Below are positions 1 to 12,194 of a stretch of DNA of 64,000 nt, in pieces. How positions within the stretch are numbered: position 1 is the stretch's first letter; each line of letters begins with the position of its first letter. This DNA comes from Vitellaria paradoxa. Taxonomy: Eukaryota > Streptophyta > Magnoliopsida > Ericales > Sapotaceae. Position numbers and translations under genes: made by a program. The notes beneath the pieces are model-generated. The model searched no databases. It was given only the letters and a program-made list of their open reading frames with translations, and was not told where the DNA came from. The stretch lies in assembly GCA_019916065.1 (NCBI GenBank), contig CM034234.1:12010520-12074519 (forward strand), written 5' to 3'.

Positions 1-90
1 CAATCCTTCTCCATTCCTTTAACTATTTTTGTAAACATTCAAAATAGATATAGTTATACATTTTAGAAATGAGTTTGATGAATATAGTTA

Positions 91-243
91 TTTTTTTTTT
101 ATTTTTTTTAAGTAATCGAGGGTGTTTGGACCAACTTGTACGGATCTCAACTAATTCCTGGGTCCTAAAATTAAGAACCAGGTAAACCTTCCAGTGATTT
201 TGAGGAGACTCGAACTAGTGACTACTGGGAAGCAAACCCAGTA
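91..243 (-). mobile_element. tRNA-derived SINE, Au-like
   Basis: Read on the minus strand, this stretch has a B-box-like motif (AGTTCGAGTCTCC), a body ending in a GGTCCAAACACCC-type segment, and an A-rich tail (the T-run at 91-111 on the plus strand). It shares its layout and many words with the copies at 8960-9116 and 24097-24235. The flanks aatatagttat (left) and aatatagagttat (right) look like an imperfect target-site duplication. The resemblance to the angiosperm Au SINE family is from memory. The ends are approximate. Confidence 0.6.
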
Positions 244-256
244 AATATAGAGTTAT

Positions 257-1840
257 GAATTTGATAACGTGAAAGTTAATTTATAGTTTACAAGTTAATT
301 GAAATTATTTCTAATTATTAATCAATGAAGTTTAAACTTGATATTTAACAATCATCTGTACTTTTTAATTGTAAGTCCAAATTTTTACGACTCATATATT
401 AATTATAAACTTAGTTATTATATCACTGAGCTTTTCAAAGTATATTATTTTAGACTTTAATTGCCAACTTACTTTTTTTAATTTTATAACCTACAAGTAA
501 ATAGCTCCCTTGATTTCCTAACATTTAGAGCTTTATAATTTAATAAAAAATTATAACTTAAGTATATTTTGATTAGTTTTTAACACAATTTTTTTTTTAC
601 TTTATCATTTAACTTAAATAACTTAATTTGCTACCTACTTTTTTAATTATAACTTGTTCTAACATTACTTTTACAAAATTATAAAAATTATTGTAATTTA
701 AAAACCAAACAAAGTTTACCGTAATTAAGGCCTATTATAAATTAGGCTGCTGATCTTTTCATTCCATAATAACTTTAATTTATTAACTAAAAAGAGAGTA
801 GAGAGAGAGAGAAGGGGGAAAATTTCAGAATGGGGGAATGAGAAATTTTTGTTTGATATGCTGAACATATTAGTGTTCGCCTAAGACGACTGCCAATTCT
901 CACTTTTAGTGATTGCTTCAGGCGATTGTACGATTTTTGCCTCCGCAAAATTTGATTTCTCTGCTGGTGAATTTTTTCTGTAAATAATAATTATAAGTAA
1001 TTAGGTCTGTACGTAAGCAAAATAAAAAATAAAAAAAACCAGATTAGTTAATATTCTATTTATCTTCTAGAATTTTTGTTAATGATAATCATGCATATGT
1101 AAGGCATAAGAATATATCCCATGCATCTTAATTAATATATATCTAGACCTACTAGATGACCCAAACACAGACTACACTAATCAAGCTATTAGTTTGTAGC
1201 TTAATTCACCTGTCACAAAAGCATATATAAAAATAAAAAACAGAAGTCTCAGCTTTTAAAAAATGAAAATATTGGCCAAATGGTAATTTTGATTACAAAA
1301 TATTATTAGTGTGCTAAATTCCCTCTGTTCGATTCAGGGTTGTATCAAACTATTTGGAGGCGTAAAGTGAAAAAAAAAATTTGGCCTAAAAAGTTATCAT
1401 GTGATAGTAGTATTTTGAGTTACAAATTTACGCATTAAAATTTTATATTCAGAATCAATGTTTTATATTGGAAACATAGACTATGTAAAACATAAAAAAT
1501 AAAGAATTTTCTTTAAGTTTATATTTCATGTGATTCAAGTAGTTTAGTATTAAAATAAATATTTTCTAAAAAACTTTAATTATGCCAAGACCATAAAATT
1601 TATGCCCTCTCGTGGAAGAGCCACTTGGCCTAGCTAACTCAACTAGCCCAATTCATTACTAGGTATACACTTAATTGTATGTAATATATATATATATATA
1701 TATATATATTGTATTTATACATGATATATGTGTGAAAATTTAGCATGATGGGTGTATATATGTATAGTCCCTGTACTACATCAAACTCACTCGCATGAAT
1801 AGTACACTCAAGAATCGAACCAGGGCCAGTTAGGCCTTTA
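257..1840. other. AT-rich intergenic DNA, no gene seen
   Basis: No coding region is supported here. The stretch holds A/T homopolymers, a purine-rich GA run near 790-825 and a (TA)n run at about 1686-1710. The text near 1335-1375 resembles the left end of the hAT-like element at 4896, but no target duplication could be found, so it is not called as an element. Confidence 0.6.
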
Positions 1841-2115
1841 GACCCAGTGAATTTAAGATCTCCATTTGTTATGTATATTTATGTATATATATTACATACA
1901 CGTGAATTCAAAACTCTTACTTATTATGTATATGTGTGCATATATATATTACATACACACTAAATTGTTCTTAGAATTTTTGAAGACTCACAAGTGAATT
2001 TAAGACCTCATTTATTATGTATGTTTATGTATATATATTACAAACACATTAAATTGTTTCCGAAATTTCGAATGACATATCTCAAGTGAATTTAAGGTCC
2101 CATTTATTTATTATG
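1840..2115. repeat. Degenerate tandem repeat with TATGTATATTTATG core
   Basis: A phrase of the form 'agtgaatttaagatct...catttattatgtat.tttatgtatatatattacatacac' recurs about three times (near 1847, 1992 and 2089), with irregular spacing of roughly 145 and 97 bases. The copies have diverged. No function is apparent. Confidence 0.5.
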
Positions 2116-2622
2116 TACACATTAAAGAAATTTTTAGTTCAAACAAATCAAAAATAAAAGAAATTAAAAGAATTTATTAAAAAAATGAAAAAAAAAAAAA
2201 AAAGCAAAGCCTGGTAGAAGAAGAACAAGAAGAAAAGAAGAGTAGGCCTGTTTGGTGTGCAAGATTTTGCTGAAAATCTCCAAAAATCTCTATAAATCTT
2301 TGTTAACTTTATATCACATCAACTTTTTTCTCTCACTGCATGCATTACGAACTCTCCCCAAACCACAATTTATCTCAATTTATCTCATTTTTTCTTACTC
2401 CAAACAATTTTTAGTACTGGCAAATCTACTTTTGTGGGTATGGCACTTGGCATATGTCCTCGAGGCGGGGCCAGGGTTGAGAGTAATATCTCTACGGGGG
2501 CAGTGGTGAGTGATGCTGAAGACATATATGTGACGAAGAAGGGCCATGCCAATGGATAAGGGTCTTCTCTTTTCAACCCTCACACATCTTTCCACTTGTC
2601 TCTTGTGCAAATATATTATTGT

Positions 2623-2760
2623 GGATGCGTTTGGAATGATAAAAAATAAAATAAAATGAAATAATTTGTAAGTTTGTAATTTATACAGTAAGATAAAAAA
2701 TAAATAATTTTTAAAAATTTTTAAAATTTCTTAACATTTATTAATAAACCAAACGCATCC
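2623..2760. mobile_element. MITE with 12-bp perfect terminal inverted repeats
   Basis: The element begins with ggatgcgtttgg (2623-2634) and ends with the exact reverse complement ccaaacgcatcc (2749-2760). The interior is AT-rich. The TIR is followed by aatgataaaaaa, as in related copies at about 4070, 7556, 23694, 36725 and 41731. No clear target-site duplication was seen. The superfamily is not assigned. Confidence 0.75.
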
Positions 2761-3346
2761 TATATATAATCAAATTGGCCTCCAGTTTTCAATAATCTAA
2801 GTGCGCGCGCGCGTGTATTTCTATATGAATCAATTACATCAGATTTACGTGTGCACGTTGTAGTAAGGGCAAGCTCAACATAACCCACCATGGTAAGATC
2901 GAGCTGAAAGTGTCCATCAACATCAATACTGAACAATAAAAGAATAGGGAAAAGGAAAAAAATCACGAGCTGTACTTATTCAATTAATTATATATTAATA
3001 AGTGTGATTAATTCTTATTTCCAAACCCCTCTCTTATAGCTAGTCACTGAGAGAGTTGAAACTCAGAGGACTGTTAACCTTCCATCTAGTAATGGGTTGA
3101 CAATATTTAAAGTTATTTTAATCTTTATTTATTATTTATTATTTTTTTCCGGTTTCATAGCACTCATTACCTTTTATTTATGGGTGATAATATTCTACTA
3201 GAAAATTCACTAGAATGATTGAAGCACATTTATGAATATATATATATATATATATATATAGTTTGAAAATATAAATTTAATTACTAAGATATAGTTTTTT
3301 TAATTTTACGTATGCTTTCAATTAGTTATCAAATAATTCCGACAGC

Positions 3347-3386
<40 letters not shown>

Positions 3387-4068
3387 ACGAAACACTCTAT
3401 GTATGTTAGTAGACACGACAAAAACCACGTTACAAAATTGCAGCTCAATAGGATGCCTAATCATCTTTGACTGACTCGAAAAGCCAATTATATTATTGAA
3501 GGCTTGATCAAGATTGAGTGATAAGCTTTACCCATTTCTGCAACAGGTGATTGACATAAGAATATTTATTTATTTATTTATTATTATTATTATTTTTTTT
3601 GTGGTCCAAAGTAACTGTTTTAAGGGCAATCAGAGACGAGAAGGCCACCGCCCAGGGCACCCAAAGAAAGAGAGACATCGCAAACAACAAAAGGACATTT
3701 CACATCTGATATCAAGTCTGGCCACCGCCCAAGTTCTCGGTGTGACGTTTCTTGGACTGGTCTTATATCAGCAATAACATCAAAAAGATACCCTTACGCT
3801 GATTTTTCTTCAATTATCACCAAAAGGCTCCCTCCCTATACTTGTATTAATTACAACCTTTACAGAGTAATTAATGTTCAATATTCAATCGAATAAACCT
3901 TTTTCCCTCCGGCGAGTTTAGTCTACCAAGAAAGATTGTGTGCATGCATGCATCACCCATCAGAAGAAAATAAGCTTAAACAATTGATTGAGTAAAATTT
4001 GTCCCGGAGTGAAAAAATTAAAATGAAGGCGAAGAATTTACATAGAATTCTATCTTACTTATAGAATT
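2761..4068. other. Intergenic DNA with microsatellites
   Basis: No gene is supported. There is a (CG)n patch at about 2802-2813, (TA)n runs at about 3238-3260 and 3352-3380, and a less AT-rich stretch at 3600-3780 that does not resemble any protein I recognise. Confidence 0.55.
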
Positions 4069-4069
4069 A

Positions 4070-4201
4070 CAGCTCCGTTTGACTTATTATATACTTTTAA
4101 AAATTTTTAAAAGTTATTTATTTTTTATTTTACTACACAAATTACGAACTGACAGTTTATATCATTTTATCTCACTTTTTATCATTCTAAACACACACTA
4201 A
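4070..4201. mobile_element. MITE, same family as 2623-2760
   Basis: It contains the family core 'ttatttattttttattttactacac.aattacgaact' and ends in 'tttttatcattctaaacacac'. The left end (ctccgtttgac) is decayed. The call rests on similarity to the copies at 23694, 36725 and 41731. Confidence 0.5.
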
Positions 4202-4311
4202 ATTAATAAAACATATTACTTTACATTTTCTCTCATTCCATTTTTATATATTATTTCTCTTATATATATATGGACAACACAAAAGGCGAATATGAAATTA
4301 ATTTTGCCGTC

Positions 4312-4822
4312 TTAGGTGTGTTTGGAGTGCTAATAAATTTCAAAAAACTCTATAAAACTCCAACAACTTTTATAAATCACTAAATTCTCTAACACACTTT
4401 TACTTTTTCCCTCTACTATTTTCAAAAAATTTCAATATTTCATTAAAAAAATAAAAAATTCGTAGCGAGATTAATCAATTGTGAAATTTTTTTTTCACAA
4501 TCATATTTTTCGCATTGAAAGTTTTCAAACGAGTACAATTGTCGTATATTTATCTCTATTTTTTTAAAATCCGTTAGAATAGATTTGGATAAACTGTTCT
4601 AACGGTTTACCGGTATAGAATTCGTTAGAACGGATTAGGAAGGTCGTTTTAAACAAATTTAACACTATTCTGAGAGAGAAAAAATATTTTTTAAATCCGT
4701 TAGAACGAATTTGAGAAACTATTTTAATAGTTTTGACACTGTTTATCTCTAAAAAACGCAATTTGAAAAGAAACACAAAACACCCTTAAATACCCAAAAT
4801 CACATTTTTCTTATTTTTTATC
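4312..4822. mobile_element. Putative TIR element, about 0.5 kb
   Basis: The left end ggtgtgtttggagtg and the reverse complement of the right end (ggtggcgtttgtattg) are imperfect inverted repeats. The interior contains several 'cgttagaacgga' type phrases (4570-4700). No convincing target duplication was found. A protein reading of the interior is not supported. Confidence 0.35.
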
Positions 4823-4895
4823 AATACAAACGCCACCTTGATGATGAAACTACAATCATTTCAAGACTTTGCTATTATATCCTTAGACATGTTAT

Positions 4896-6015
4896 CAGGA
4901 CCGGTTCAAGATGCTTTGAGGCCTAAAGTGACAATTACAAATGAGACCTTTATATTTAAAAAAAAATTGTAACTGTGAAAATTGTAAATGCCAATTGAAT
5001 TTAGTACAGGATCAACGATATGAATAAAAAAATAATTGAATTAGTTATCTATCGAATAATACATTGAAATAAAAATAAAAAAATATTTTCTTCACGTTAT
5101 TCCCCAAATTAGATTTCCACCAAAGAAAATCACACCAAAATTAATTATCAAATATCTCTTAAATAGAGTTACAGAAACAAAACTAAACAAACAAGTCTTA
5201 AAGGAAAAAAAAAAAGAAAAAAAGAAGAAAGAAAAAAAAAATAAGGGCTATATCTTCCTCGAGCAAATCTGAGCCTTAACAAAGCTAATAATTTGTTATC
5301 GACAATAAGTCTTCGTTGATTGATGAAAAGTCGTCTGAAAGTTGTATGTTAAAAAAGAAAAAAAAAATCAAACTACTACTCTCTGTTAAAAAAAAAATAA
5401 AACAAAAATTAATTTATAAATTTTTTTAAAACATTACCTCAAAAATCCATTTGATTGATGTTGCAATTATAAACTTTATCAATGTATTTTTTAGCTTCAA
5501 AGTTTAAACTTTGAGAGAGAGAGGCTGAGAGGTAGAGAGGGTGAGAGAGTGTATTAGGGTTGGATTTCTACATGTTAAAGATGGTTTTTAAAAATTTTTG
5601 ATTTTTGATCTTCCTTCCTTATAAAACTTTTGATATTTCTTCTTTCAATATATTATTCTTTTCATTTATGTAGAGGCTTTCTTTCTTTTTTTTTTTTTTT
5701 TCCCTTTCCTTATGAGCCCTTTCTTTATTTAGATTGAGGCATTCTTTTTTTTTTTTCTTGTGATTTTTTTCTCATTTATATTGGGACTTCTTGTGATCAT
5801 TTTTTTTTTCATTTAGTTTAAAACTTTTTACATTTTTTCTTGTAATTTTTTTTAATTCAGATTAGGCTTTTTATTATACAAAACGTATGTTAAAAATATA
5901 TTCAAAATATGTTAACATTTAACTATAGTATAAAAGATTTTAAAAAATTGGGGGCCCTCAAAATTTGGGGGCCTAAAGCGGTGACTTTGATTGCTTTATG
6001 CTTGAGCCACCCCTG
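4896..6015. mobile_element. Non-autonomous hAT-like transposon with 8-bp TSD
   Basis: The terminal inverted repeats begin CAGGACCGGTTCAAG on the left and, as reverse complement, CAGGGGTGGCTCAAG on the right; inside these, a 'ggcctaaag' word is also inverted. The 8-base sequence catgttat is repeated exactly on both sides (4888-4895 and 6016-6023). CAGGG-type ends and 8-bp duplications are hallmarks of the hAT superfamily. The interior (about 1.1 kb) is AT-rich with T/A homopolymers and has no transposase reading frame. Confidence 0.8.
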
Positions 6016-6226
6016 CATGTTATAATCTTTTAGACCAACTTCATCTAAGAGATGTGCGATCTAAGTCTCCCTCTTATCATTACCTTTACCCTATATTTTT
6101 TATTCAATAATCTTTTTAAAGATTATACTTCATTTTCAATAATCAAAAAAGAGATTTAAAATAATTGATTTTTTTTATTGACCATTCACTTTAAATAATA
6201 AAATTTATTAATATAAATTTTTATTA

Positions 6227-7249
6227 GGGTAATTACACCTAAACCCCTTGAACATTAACGAAATTACACATGAATCCTCTCAACATTTGAAAATTACATT
6301 AACCTCATTTATTTTGAAATGTTTGTAACTCAGATCCCCTTCCGTTAGTTTGAAACCTAACTCTGTTAAATATTTATTGAAAATACGATTTTACCCTTAT
6401 ATTTTTAAATTTTTTTATAGTTCTCCTTATCCTCTGTTTAATATAGCCCCCCTCTCTCTCTCTCTCGAACATTCTGAAATTTATCGCTAGAAAATCTACA
6501 ACCACCGTGCCATTGCCCATTTCCGGCAACGTCGCCGGACAAACTCCTCTCTCAATTACAAATTTAACTGCCCAACTCATCAAATTTCTTCATCACAAAC
6601 GTGTGACTGATTAGAACGTGAATAAGTTGAGGAAGAAGAAGCAGAGGAGTCTGCTAGGGAAGAAGAGCAAAGACCCACATCAAGGAGGGAGGGACCGGAG
6701 ATGGCAGCGAGGATTTAGGAGTTCATTTTCAAAAATTCAATCGCAAAGCTGTGTTTCAGAACATTGGTGCTCCGCAAATTTGGCTTTCTTGCCCCGGACT
6801 ACACAAGTTACATAATTCATGAGAGAGAGAGAGAGAAAAGGAGACTCAAGAGGAGTTTTTTCTCTTATTGGGCAACCCCACCTCAATATGTGATTTTTTA
6901 TAAACTACCAAATTAAAATTATAAAATTCAAGAGAGAGATAGAGATGAGAAAGAGCTAGTCATTAAATGAAATTTATTAAAAATTAAAACTTTATAGCAA
7001 CAATTTTGAAGGTCATATAATTGGGGATTCCATTCTTTCCGGCAATGCCGACACCCTCCCCTAAATCGCTTGGTTCCACAAGCTCCTCGACTATTTCCTT
7101 TGCTGTGAGGCTAAGTTCAAGGTCGTAACACGGGGTAGAGTGATAAAAGGGATATCTTGGGAATTTAATTTTGAGAAACGAAATAAAAAGGAACCACCAT
7201 GAATGGCGGCATCAATAGCAGAAATTTGGATCTGGATCCCCCAGCTTCT

Positions 7250-7282
<33 letters not shown>

Positions 7283-7521
7283 AAATTTTAAATGTTAGAA
7301 AGGTTATTTTAGTCCATTTACATATATGAAGGATAAACTTGGTATATTGAAAAAAAAATTTGTTGACGTCATCATTTTAACAGAAATCCTAACGGCGCAC
7401 TAACAGAAGGGGGTCTATATTACAAATATTTCAAAATAAGAGAGGTTAATGTAATTTTGAAATGTCGAGAGGATTCATATGTAATTTCGCTAATGTTCAG
7501 GGGATCTAAGTGTAATTTATC
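6227..7521. mobile_element. Mutator-like (MULE) element with 10-bp TSD
   Basis: Terminal inverted repeats of about 150-200 bp are present: the left end (ggaaacc-type text around attacac, ccccttgaacatta, gaaattacacatgaatcc) reappears inverted at the right end. The outermost bases are GGGTAATTACAC on the left and GATAAATTACAC as reverse complement on the right. The 10-base sequence atttttatta flanks both sides exactly (6217-6226 and 7522-7531), fitting the 9-11 bp duplications of Mutator-like elements. The interior (about 6470-7250) is less AT-rich than the flanks and includes GA repeats and a (TA)n(TG)n run at 7250-7282. No transposase was recognised, so it is non-autonomous and possibly carries captured host sequence. 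Confidence 0.82.
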
Positions 7522-7555
7522 ATTTTTATTATACAAACTACATTAACGTGACTTA

Positions 7556-7690
7556 TGATACGTTTAAAATAACAAAAAGTGATATAAAATGAGATAAGTT
7601 GTGAGTTCATAATTTGTGCAGTAAAAAATGAATAATTTTTAAAATTTTTTAATTATTTTTTAAATTTTTTATCACTCCAAATAAAGACTT
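7556..7690. mobile_element. MITE, same family as 2623-2760
   Basis: The sequence reads gatacgtttaaaataacaaaaagtg at the left and 'ttttttatcactccaaataaag' at the right, with the family core (reverse complement of 'actcacaacttatctcattttatatcac') inside. The ends are decayed. Confidence 0.45.
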
Positions 7691-8609
7691 ATTTTTATAA
7701 AAAGAGAATTCTAATAAAAGGCATTTCATAATACAACCGCATGCTTTGAAAGTTTAAAATGGGTTGATGAGCTATGTGTGACATATATATTTAGTGAATG
7801 ACTATTGGTCAATGTAATTTTCAATTTTTTGTTTTGACTTGGTTAACAGACACGACACCCTACAATAATTGTACTTGATGACAAATACGTGTCAAGAGAT
7901 AAGTTGACAAGCGTGTGAGCGCCTTTCTCCCCCCCTTTTTTCCCGCTAAAAACAAATCAAAGGGCTGTGTGGACTATAAAAAAATATAAAAAATAACAAA
8001 AGCTTATCAACTTTTTAAAAAATTTTTAATTAAATTCTATTACATATCATTTTTATATTAATTTTTTATATTTTTTTTTTCATCTAAACACCTCTTAAAT
8101 TATTGTGAAAGGTGTTTTGTCCCCCCCCCCCCCCCAAAAAATTGACGTTGGGTGAAAAAATGTACGAAAAACAGAATTAAAATGATGTAATTCTAAAAAA
8201 AATCACACACTAGTTTTTATTGTTGTAAAACATATTCGATTAAAACAAATTTAAAAAAAAATAGAATCAGAATGATGTACCAATAATTATAGCATTTGTA
8301 ATTAAAATAATTTTTTATAATCTTATTATTTTAGAGTGATAAATTCACAATTATTCATAATTCTAATCATTTTGGAATAATTTTTTTTTAATTATATAAC
8401 AACATTACACATTTACTAAGAAGTACTGGTTTTAAATATTTTGGTGTGAAACCATAATGAAAATGTATGGCAACATTGACGTCCATTCACAAAAATAGCA
8501 AAGTGTGTCCATTAATTGGACTAATTAACAAGAAGTCAAAATTTTGTTCTTGGTGTTTGCATTTTTAAGTTGTACTAGTCAATTTATTAATGATTAACAT
8601 ACACTACGT
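7691..8609. other. Intergenic DNA, no gene seen
   Basis: AT-rich. There is an uninterrupted C homopolymer of about 18 bases at 8119-8136. No coding or RNA gene signature was found. Confidence 0.55.
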
Positions 8610-8959
8610 ATGATACCAGCCAGCTAGCAACCAAATATGACTAATTAAAGTAACGTCCAAATTGACGTTTGAATTATTTTGACACCAGAAAAAATAAAAT
8701 TTGACCCCCCGGATATATAAATGTTACTTTTTAAAACATTTCAAACTTTGTCTTGTCTTAAAAATAAAATAAATGAAAAAATAGCTAGAGAAAGTGACTT
8801 GAAATTCTCTGTTTCACTGCTGGCTTAATTACTAATTTTATGTTTAATTTCCTTAATTCGCCAAAAAATGACGGATGATGGTCGATCGCAAATTTGCAAT
8901 GCCACAAAGCTGATTTTAACAAAATGACCATTTTGTTATTTGTTATTAGTATTTGATAA

Positions 8960-9116
8960 TTGGTAAGATCTTGAGTTTATTCTCCAGTGGTCATTAGTTC
9001 AAGTTTTCTCAGGTATATTGAAGGATTTATCTGTTCATTAACTTTAGAATCTGAGAGATCAATTGAGGTATATAGAAGTTGGTTTAGACACCATCGGTTA
9101 CAAAAAAAAAAAAAAA
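8960..9116 (+). mobile_element. tRNA-derived SINE, Au-like, with 13-bp TSD
   Basis: It starts at ttggtaagatcttgag, contains a B-box-like agttcaagttttc, and ends in an A-run at 9102-9115. It is flanked by exact copies of tagtatttgataa (8947-8959 and 9117-9129). The body matches the minus-strand copy at 91-243 (for example cagtggtcattagttc versus cagtagtcactagttc). No counterpart was seen in the second duplicated segment, which suggests insertion after the duplication. Confidence 0.8.
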
Positions 9117-9129
9117 TAGTATTTGATAA

Positions 9130-10745
9130 AAAATTTGTAAAAGTTAAAAGAAATTAAAAAAATTAATGAAAATTAAAAATGTATTTAGAAATTTTAGAGG
9201 ATTTTTTTTTAGATTAGAAAAATTAATAATTAATAAAAATTAAAAATTTACCAAATGATCCCTTGATCAAATTATCTTCAATTGTTTGGTATATAATACA
9301 TATTACACACATTAGAATTTTATGTTCAAGGATCGATGTAGGGAATCTAGGGATGGTCATGAGGTAGCCCCCTTCTCCCATCCCCCGCCAGCTGTGTTAT
9401 TTCTTTATCTCGTCTCGCGTCGGTATTTCGTTTGCAGCTCATTTTATTAAAAATAATAATATTTTTTTAAAATATAAAAAATAAAAATTTTAAATTATAA
9501 ATTAATAAAACATTCAAATAAATATTTTAATACTAATATTTTAATTTCTCAATGTGTAAAGTAAAATTAGTTAAAATATTTTTTTTATAGCAGGTCACGG
9601 AATATTTTAATCTTAAAAAGAGCATTTCTACTTAAGAAGGCAAATTTTATGGTATTTTTATTGGCCGAGGTAACCAGCTTGAGGGTCCGTTTGGGTATCA
9701 CTAACTTTTACAAAATTTTCACCTTTTTTTTATTTCTATCAACTTTTTTCACTAAAATTTATCAAATATATTTTTAACTTTTACCAACTTTCTTTAATAT
9801 TCATCAATTTTCCCTAATTTTCTTCAATTCTTTTTTTAATTTTTACTAACTTTTACATATGTTAACTAAACAAACAAATTTTTTAAAAAATGGAATGTTA
9901 CATCACCGGATAAAAGTTTCTAAAAATTTTATTTTTTTTACTCCAAAAAATTATTAATACTAACGCTCTATTTGAAATGGTAGATTTAGTACGATTTGAT
10001 TCATTTGATGAGAATTATTACCAATTTTTATATTTAGAATTAAAATAAATTAAAGTTTATGAGTTAGATTTGATTTGATTTTATAATTTAAATTTTAAAA
10101 TTTTTATACGATTTGAAATTTAATCCAAAACAATAGTATTTGATGAAAATTTATTATTTTCTTAATTCATCTAAGTAAGTGAGCAAATTTATCCTCATAT
10201 ATCATATTTTTTATTTTCTATCAACATAGTCAAATTTAGTATTTTTCTTAAATCAAATTAATTTAATTCTTAAATTTAAAATGTATTCTAAGTACAAAGT
10301 TATATTTATCAAATTGAATCAAATCAATTATTTATTTTTAAATCAAATCAATTTTAAAATAGTAACGTTTCCAAATTGAGTGGAAAAAAATTAATAATAG
10401 ATATTTTTATGAATTTGTTTTAGAATAAACGTAAATATAAAAATTAGTAATTTATCAATAGAATATGTCGCGTCGTTTACTGTAATATAAATCGCGATAA
10501 ATTAACGTTTCTTTAAATAAACAACCTCAAATCTAATTGATTTATCATGCAGAAGAAAAACCCGCGAATAAATAATGAAGAGAAAACCAAAAGGGAAGTT
10601 GGAGTTCGGCTGGATTCCATTCGAATGGATTTCCAATTCTATGGATTTGACAATGGAAAAACTCTGGAAGCCTAAAGTGCACAAAAGGACAAATACCCGG
10701 CGAAAGGATGAAGCCTAAGAACTGTTAACTCAACCTAATCACATC

Positions 10746-10776
<31 letters not shown>

Positions 10777-11650
10777 TAGTTAAAAAAAGGTAGCACATTC
10801 ACAAAAAATTATCAAAACTTACTAATTATATTAAAAATAATTTTTAATTTATTTTACTTTCTAACTTAATTAAATAAAAAATTAATTATTTTTATTTTTA
10901 TTTTTATTTTTACAAACTTAATCAGCAGCTGAAGAATAAAAAAAGTTTTGGTGTTTAAACTCTCACGGCCTCAGCAAAACAAAATTATGTTGACAACCTA
11001 TTACATAAAATTATTGACAACTTTTAATATTTTATCAAATCTTTAAAATACCAAAGTTCGTGTTTTCTTATCCTTCAAACATGGGCTAAGAAAACCATAA
11101 ATTTATATTCTTACATTCTTATATATAATTTAAATAAACATAATTATTCTTTATAATTAAATATTTACAAATTTTGACAAAAACATTCGAATTTAGTTTG
11201 ATACAAGAGAATATATATATTAAAAATTAAAATAAAATTTATTTATATTTTTAACAAGTATATTAAATATTAATTATTTTTATTTAATTATTTTACCATC
11301 GTCAAAAGTTACTTAATTATATTAAAAATATTTTTATTTTATTTCATTTTCTACCTTCAACTGAGGCCATTAGTTTGCCTTAAAAAAATAAATAAATAAA
11401 TAAAGAGGAGGCGGCCAGCAAAACGGTGCCCCACTCGACTTTAACGGCAGCACCCCGGGGGTGGACTTCAGGCCCTTCCCCCCCCCCCCCCTTCTCTCTT
11501 CCGTGAATCAGGCACGGTAACAACTGCTGATATGAAACAGACAACAGGGGGATAAAAGTTAGGCAAGTGGGAAACCACCACACACGAGAGAAATTTGGAA
11601 GTTGACTTTCTTTGTGTTACCGCTACTTCCTTATGATCCTTAATAATTAT
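9130..11650. other. AT-rich intergenic DNA upstream of PSY-like gene 1
   Basis: No gene is seen. Weak inverted text around 9965 and 10385 may be an old TIR element but is not secure. There is an (ATT)n microsatellite at about 10747-10773 and a C-run at about 11479-11491. The last few hundred bases before 11700 are presumed promoter. Confidence 0.5.
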
Positions 11651-11699
11651 ATGTGTGTGTATATATATTTGTATTTGTATTTTTATTTTTTTTATGGTC

Positions 11700-11707
11700 T
11701 ATATAAA
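11700..11707 (+). promoter_or_regulatory. Candidate TATA box of PSY-like gene 1
   Basis: A canonical tatataaa lies about 175 bases before the start codon and is followed by a C/T-rich presumed 5' leader. A (TA)n run at 11827-11842, conserved in the second copy, is an alternative, but it lies only about 40 bases from the ATG. Confidence 0.4.
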
Positions 11708-11880
11708 GCTAACCCCTACTTCCCTTCTCTTAATTCCCATCACCCACCAATCTACCCACCCACCAACCCACCCACAGTTTTTATCTTCTCTTCTCCCCCT
11801 CATTCTCAAATCTGCTAATCTCAGAGCTATATATATATATATACACACTATATAATCAGCTTTTGGTCACATCAGTCAAC

Positions 11881-12147
11881 ATGGGACACAAGGGCTTCCT
11901 TCCACTCTTTGTGCTGTTTCTGGGTTTCTCCTTTGTTCTCTACTCCGCCGCTATTCCTGCTTCTAGTAAGTAAAGATTTAATGGTTTCAACACACGGTTT
12001 CAATATCTGCTGTTTTCTTTGATTGTCTATGTAAAGAATTAGCAGGTTTATGTGCATAAGGCTCCAGCTGACATCGTTGTGTTGATTAAAATACAGGAAG
12101 CCTCACGCCATTTGATTTTCCATCAGCCCAGGATTCACTTGCTCAGG

Positions 12148-12194
<47 letters not shown>

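Noticed and set aside
1335..1630. Possible second hAT element
   Set aside because: Left-end text resembles the element at 4896, but no matching right end or 8-bp duplication could be fixed.
9965..10400. Possible 0.4-kb TIR element
   Set aside because: The two inverted ends match only weakly in AT-rich text and no duplication was found.
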